From: Pigmentiphaga sp. NML080357
GTDB lineage: Bacteria > Pseudomonadota > Gammaproteobacteria > Burkholderiales > Burkholderiaceae_B
Length of the DNA: 33,117 nucleotides
Assembly (NCBI RefSeq): GCF_002188465.1
Contig: NZ_NINW01000023.1
Span: forward strand, 1 to 33,117
Direction of reading: 5' to 3'
The translations under genes and the position numbers were made by a program. The notes below the pieces were generated by a model. That model saw nothing but the letters and a program-made list of their open reading frames with translations, did not search any database and was not told the DNA's origin. Position 1 is the stretch's first letter. Each line of letters starts with the position of its first letter. This document shows positions 27,742 to 33,117 of the stretch, in pieces.

Positions 27742-29286
27742 CGGCCAGCCCGCAAAAGGCCTCGACGCACGGATCCGCGCCGGTTTCCTCCCTCAGCAGG
27801 CGCCCGACCTCGGCCGCCACCGCGCGCGCCAGCCGGGCATCGAGGAACAGCAGGCGCGAGCGGCGCGCCAGCACGTCCTCCACGGTGCGGGCGTATTCGT
27901 GGCGCGCGGCGAACCGCACCATGGCTTCGGTCAGCCCGCCGCCCAGGTCTCGTTGGGCGCCGTGCAACGCCAGCACCGCCTCCTGCTCGCTGCCATATCC
28001 CCGGATGTCGGGCATATCGGCAACACGGAGCCGCCCCGGCGCGGCACCCACCAGCGGCCAGTCGGCGGTCGCGCTCGATTTCGCGGTCTTCAGCAGCCCC
28101 GCCGCGATGCATGCGTCGACCGTGTCCTCGGCCATGGCGCGGTACGTCGTCCATTTGCCGCCCGCCACCGTGACCAGCCCGTCGCCGTCGATCCGCACCT
28201 GGTGCTCGCGGCTGATGTTCTTGGTGCTGACGAAGCCGCCCGGACGCACGAGGGGGCGCAATCCCGCCCAGGCGCTGGAGATGTCGTCGATGCCTGGCGC
28301 GCGGGCCAGGTAGCGTCCCGCCTCGTCGAGCAGGAAGGCCACTTCGGCCGACAGCGGCCGCGGTTCGAGCTCGACGCGGGGACGGGGCGTGTCGGTGGTG
28401 CCGATGACGGTCCTGCCCATCCATGGCAGCGCGAACAGCACGCGTCCGTCGCGCGTGCGCGGAATCAGCACGGCGCGATCGCCCGGCAGGAACGTCCGGG
28501 GCACGACGATGTGCGCGCCCTGGCTGAAGGTGACGGTCGGCTCGGCCTGCGGCGTCTCGCGCCCGAGGCCGCGCACCGCGTCCACCCAGATGCCCGCCGC
28601 GTTCACCACGCATTTCGCGCGTATCCCGTATGACCGCCCGGTTTCGGCATCCTCGCAGCGCAGCCCGGCCACCTTGCCGCCTTCCCGGATGAAGTCCACG
28701 GCGGCGCAATAATTGAGCAGCAGCGCGCCCGCCTGCGCGGCCGTGCGCGCCAATGCGATCGCCATCCGCGCATCGTCGAACTGCCCGTCCCAATATTCGA
28801 TCCCGCCGCGCAGCCCTTGCGCCCGCAGCGCCGGCTGTCGCGCCAAGGTTGCGCGCGCGTCGAGCCATCGGGTGCGGCCGAGCCCGGCCTTGCCGGCCAG
28901 GGCATCGTACAGGACCAGTCCTGTCCCGTAGAACGGCCTCTCGCCCAGGTGATAGGCGGGTACGACAAAAGGCAGCGGCTGGGCCAGGTGCGGGGCGTTG
29001 CGCAGAAGGATTTGTCTCTCCCGCAGGGCCTCCCGCACCAGCGGGAAGTTGCCCTGGGCGAGATAGCGCACGCCGCCGTGGATGAGTTTGGTGGCGCGGG
29101 AGGACGTGCCCTTGGCGAAGTCGCGGGCCTCGACCAGGGCCACGCGCAAGCCTCGCGTGGCGGCATCCAGCGCGACGCCCAGCCCCGTCGCTCCGCCGCC
29201 CACCACGGCGAGGTCGTACTCGACGGGTTCGGCCAGGCGCGACAGCAAGGCGGCCCGGTCGGTGCGCCACGGCGCGCCGCTCCCGC

Positions 29287-29302
<16 letters not shown>
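27680..29302 (-). CDS. glpD: FAD-dependent glycerol-3-phosphate dehydrogenase GlpD
   Basis: Oxidises sn-glycerol 3-phosphate to dihydroxyacetone phosphate at the cytoplasmic membrane, passing electrons to quinone. About 540 residues: FAD-binding [22 protein letters not shown] (GGGATG at 35-40), [19 protein letters not shown], a central FAD domain with [22 protein letters not shown] and [20 protein letters not shown], then a C-terminal DAO cap. The ATG at 29302 overlaps the glpK stop by 16 bp, consistent with coupled expression. Its last 18 or so codons lie in the 69-bp repeat, so the C-terminal tail overlaps what was once the tetR 3' end. Confidence 0.95.
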
Positions 29303-30816
<1,514 letters not shown>

Positions 30817-30957
30817 GCGTAAGCCCGTAGGAACCTGCGATGACGTGGAGGCACGGCAACGGGACACGCGGGCGGCAGCCTGCGGCCCCGCTCAAGCGTA
30901 GCCAGCGGGGAATCCTCGCTTCCATTAGGTGTATCACCCAGGATAGCTGCCCAGTTT
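30817..30957. other. Short spacer upstream of glpK with a GC hairpin
   Basis: CCCCGCT (30886-30892) can pair with AGCGGGG (30904-30910) around an 11-nt loop, in the leader of glpK or as the end of the MFS transcript. No T tract follows on the minus strand, so it is not a typical terminator. I find no convincing glpK promoter here. Confidence 0.35.
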
Positions 30958-31596
30958 CTACTCTGCCGCGGACGGACGCGCAAGCTCCTCCCGCGGTTCG
31001 GCGGCGGGCGCGGCGGGCGCGGCGGCCGGGCGGATGAGGGCGGCCCCCAGCACGGCCGCCAGCGTGGCGGCCACGGCCCCCGCCGCGAAGGCGAGCTGGT
31101 ATCCGCCATTCAGCGCGGCGCGCTCGGCCACGCCACCTGCCAGCAGCGTCCCGGTACGCGCCGCCGCCAGGGCCGCCAGCACCGCCAGGCCGAGTGCGCC
31201 GCCCATCATGAAGGAGGTATTGACCACGCCCGAGGCCAGTCCCGCCTCGTCCGGCGCCACGTCGTTCATGGCGGCCAGCAGCATGGGATTGAAAGCGATT
31301 CCCGCGCCCACGCCCATCAGCAGCATGCCGGGCAGGACGTCGACCAGGAAGATTCCGTCGACCGGCATGCGGGCGAACAGGGCCAGCCCGGCGGCCGCCA
31401 GCAGCAGGCCGCCGCCGAAAGTCAGCATGTAGGCATTCACCACCCAGACCAGCGAGGTCTCGGAAAATCCCAGGTCGTCGCGTATGGACGGCAGCGCGAC
31501 GTTGACGATGGTGGTATCGAGCACGATCATCAGCACGCCCAGGCAGAGCACCGTCAGCGCCAGCCAACGCCCGCGGGAATCGATGCCGTGGCTCAT
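30958..31596 (-). pseudogene. DHA2-type MFS efflux pump with large internal in-frame deletion
   Basis: The frame encodes only about 212 residues where this family (EmrB/QacA type, 14 membrane segments) has 450-500. The N-terminus is normal: WLALTVLCLGVLMIVLDTTIVNVALPSI (TM1) and WVVNAYMLTFGGGLLL (TM2). It then jumps to what is normally the last third: LALFARMP, VDVLPGMLLMGVGAGIAFNPMLLAAMNDVAPDEAGLASGVVNTS, MMGGALGLAVLAALA and a final TM. About 230 or more residues are missing, with the junction near GGGLLLAAAG. The frame stays open, but the pump is very unlikely to work. GGAG precedes the ATG at 31596. Confidence 0.8.
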
Positions 31597-31671
31597 GCCC
31601 GGCTCCGGAAGACGGCGGGACGGAGGAAACAGGCCATGGGGAGCTCCTTGCGGGAAGGGGAAGGCGTTAAA

Positions 31672-31688
31672 TGTGTACAGCGTACACA
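31672..31688. promoter_or_regulatory. 17-bp palindromic operator upstream of the MFS remnant
   Basis: TGTGTAC (31672-31678) and GTACACA (31682-31688) form a perfect inverted repeat around AGC, about 75 bp upstream of the MFS start. Such sites upstream of efflux pumps usually bind a TetR- or MarR-family repressor. No such repressor gene adjoins, so the regulator may lie elsewhere or have been lost. Confidence 0.6.
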
Positions 31689-31816
31689 AATAACAGACAC
31701 CGGCGGGCCCCGTCTATCGGCATCTTGCAAAAAAGAAAGGGAAATGAAGCTGACGCGAGCCGGCGTCCGCCGCCCCGCAGACCGGCTCGATCGGCGGAAC
31801 GCCCGAAAAAGCGGCG

Positions 31817-32941
31817 CTAGCGTATCACCATGTTGTCCCGATGCATCAGCTCGGGCTCTTCCATGCTGCCCAGCAAGGCCTCGATCTGGCTCGATGGCTG
31901 GCGCATGATGCGGCGGGTGGCGCCGGACGAATAGTTGATGAGTCCGCGCGCGAGCTCCTTGCCGGACGCATCCACGCAGGCGACCACGTCGCCACGGTCG
32001 AACTCCCCTTCCACCGCGGTCACGCCTATGGGCAGGAGGCTCTTGTTGTCCCGCGTCAACGCAAGCGCCGCGCCGTCGTCGACGGTCACGCGGCCCCGCA
32101 GTTGCAGATGGTCGGCAATCCACTGCTTGCGGGCGGACAAGAGCGGCAGAGAAGCGCGCAGTTCGGTGCCGATGCAGGCGCCGCCGGCCAGGCGCACCAG
32201 CACGTCGGGTTCGCGGCCGGAAGCGATGACGGTATGGGCGCCGCTGCCGGCCGCACGCTTGGCGGCGAGGATCTTGGTCAGCATGCCGCCCTTGCCGAGG
32301 CTGCTGCCGGCGCCGCCCGCCATGGCTTCCAGCGCAGGATCGCCGGCCCGCGCGTGGGCCACGAACTTGGCGTCCGGATGCTTGCGCGGATCGGCGGAGT
32401 ACAGCCCGGCCTGGTCGGTCAGGATGACCAGGGCGTCCGCTTCGATCAGGTTGGTCACGAGCGCGCCCAGCGTATCGTTGTCGCCGAACTTGATCTCGTC
32501 GGTGACCACTGTATCGTTTTCGTTGATGATGGGCACCACGCCCAGGCGCAGCAGCGTGAACAGCGTCGAACGCGCGTTCAGGTAGCGCCGCCGGTTCGAC
32601 AAGTCGTCATGCGTCAACAGGATTTGCGCGGTTTGCAGCGCATACTGGGCGAAGCTGCTCTCGTAGGCCTGCGCCAGGCCCATCTGGCCCACCGCGGCGG
32701 CGGCCTGCAATTCGGGGACCAGCGTGGGCCGCTTTTCCCAGCCCAGGCGCAGCATGCCTTCGGCGATGGCGCCGCTGGATACCAGCACGACTTCTTTATC
32801 GAGCGCCCGCAAACGCGCGATCTGCTCGGCCCAGCGCGACAGCGCGCGCCGGTCCAGGCCGCGCCCCTCGTCGGTGACCAGCGAAGAGCCTACTTTGATC
32901 ACGAGCCGCCGGGCGGCGGCGATCACGGAAGTGGTATTCAT
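31817..32941 (-). CDS. proB: Glutamate 5-kinase ProB
   Basis: First enzyme of proline synthesis, phosphorylating glutamate to gamma-glutamyl phosphate in the cytoplasm. The 374-residue protein has an amino-acid-kinase domain ([70 protein letters not shown]) followed by a C-terminal PUA domain (from about residue 275, [14 protein letters not shown] to [14 protein letters not shown]). Length fits the two-domain bacterial form. I used the ATG at 32941, where the family begins. Its position just after a probable obg gene matches the gene order I know from Bordetella. Confidence 0.95.
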   Translation of the reverse strand: MNTTSVIAAARRLVIKVGSSLVTDEGRGLDRRALSRWAEQIARLRALDKEVVLVSSGAIAEGMLRLGWEKRPTLVPELQAAAAVGQMGLAQAYESSFAQYALQTAQILLTHDDLSNRRRYLNARSTLFTLLRLGVVPIINENDTVVTDEIKFGDNDTLGALVTNLIEADALVILTDQAGLYSADPRKHPDAKFVAHARAGDPALEAMAGGAGSSLGKGGMLTKILAAKRAAGSGAHTVIASGREPDVLVRLAGGACIGTELRASLPLLSARKQWIADHLQLRGRVTVDDGAALALTRDNKSLLPIGVTAVEGEFDRGDVVACVDASGKELARGLINYSSGATRRIMRQPSSQIEALLGSMEEPELMHRDNMVIR

Positions 32942-32993
32942 CGAACGCCGTGAACGAAGAAGAAAAGGGAAATCGGTAGAACGGAATCGAGGG

Positions 32994-33117
32994 TCAGTCG
33001 CCGTCGCCGCCGCCGCCGTCGCCATCACCGCCACCGGCATCGCCGCCGTCGTCGGTATCCGGCGCGTCATCGGGCGTCGGGGAACCCGCGTCGCCGCCGC
33101 CGGCCGGCACTGGCCGA
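32994..33117 (-). CDS. C-terminal fragment of a probable Obg-family GTPase
   Basis: On the minus strand an open frame enters from the right edge and stops at 32994-32996. The visible 40 residues are a Gly/Asp-rich tail ([24 protein letters not shown], ending GGGGDGD), with no domain left to recognise. The call rests on position: obg/cgtA commonly precedes proB in Bordetella and relatives, and Obg proteins often end in an acidic low-complexity tail. Another acidic-tailed protein is possible. The spacer to proB is 52 bp. Confidence 0.45.
   Translation of the reverse strand, partial: RPVPAGGGDAGSPTPDDAPDTDDGGDAGGGDGDGGGGDGD

Noticed and set aside
31740-31816. Intrinsic terminator after proB
   Set aside because: GAGCCGG can pair with CCGGCTC, but the loop is about 18 nt and the T run lies some 20 nt further on, so it is not a convincing terminator.
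33000-33117. GCC/GTC trinucleotide-like repeat as a DNA repeat feature
   Set aside because: In the minus frame it is simply Gly and Asp codons of an acidic protein tail ending in a normal stop.

Overview
The window looks like a chromosomal segment of a GC-rich betaproteobacterium of the Alcaligenaceae, most likely Bordetella or a close relative such as Achromobacter. The grounds are two tripartite-tricarboxylate (Bug/TctC) periplasmic receptors next to catabolic genes, an apparent obg-proB order at the right end, and high GC with strong codon bias in the housekeeping genes. This assignment is an inference; no 16S or other marker gene is present.

Region 1 (1-4247) is an insertion-sequence graveyard. 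A LysR-type regulator gene has lost its 5' end to an IS3-family element (1-~128) and is split by an intact 1,964-bp IS21-family element (385-2348, istA/istB) flanked by a 6-bp target duplication. Removing the IS21 element and one duplication copy restores the LysR frame exactly. Two decayed IS3-family remnants of different subgroups follow (about 2890-3625 and 3626-4124).

Region 2 (4248-12601, all minus strand, visibly AT-richer) is a surface-polysaccharide cluster of the ABC-transporter type. In transcription order it holds wzm, wzt, glf (UDP-galactopyranose mutase), two GlfT1-like glycosyltransferases, galE, and two further GT2 glycosyltransferases, one with an extra N-terminal Rossmann-like domain. 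The predicted product is a galactofuranose-containing glycan such as an O antigen or galactan. Upstream of wzm (12706-12856) is a strong sigma70-like promoter, about 110 nt of foldable RNA and a textbook intrinsic terminator, reading either as an undescribed small RNA or as an attenuator leader of the cluster.

Region 3 (12970-21294) is a seven-gene catabolic operon on the minus strand, divergent from a TetR-family regulator. It encodes an alpha/beta hydrolase, a VOC protein with an extradiol-dioxygenase-like His/His/Glu set, an aryl-AMP/CoA ligase, a hotdog thioesterase, an FAD aryl-CoA hydroxylase, a Bug receptor and a maleate isomerase. The set suggests CoA-dependent ring hydroxylation (salicylyl-CoA to gentisyl-CoA type) ending in maleate to fumarate, with no recognisable cupin gentisate dioxygenase. 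The divergent promoter region carries two TTGAC-N6-GTCAA-type operators spaced 30 bp apart.

Region 4 (21299-27672) is a 6.4-kb islet bounded by perfect 69-bp direct repeats. The repeat is the 3' end of tetR on one strand and the 3' end of glpD on the other, so insertion left both genes complete. The islet carries a Bug receptor, an IclR regulator, an LVIVD-type beta-propeller and a CobW GTPase on the minus strand. On the plus strand are a PuuE/cyclic-imide-hydrolase-like polysaccharide deacetylase and an asparaginase-family amidohydrolase. Cyclic imide or ureide catabolism is a reasonable guess.

Region 5 (27680-33117) is core metabolism on the minus strand: glpK-glpD, an internally deleted DHA2-type MFS pump with a 17-bp palindromic operator, proB, and the C-terminal end of a probable obg.
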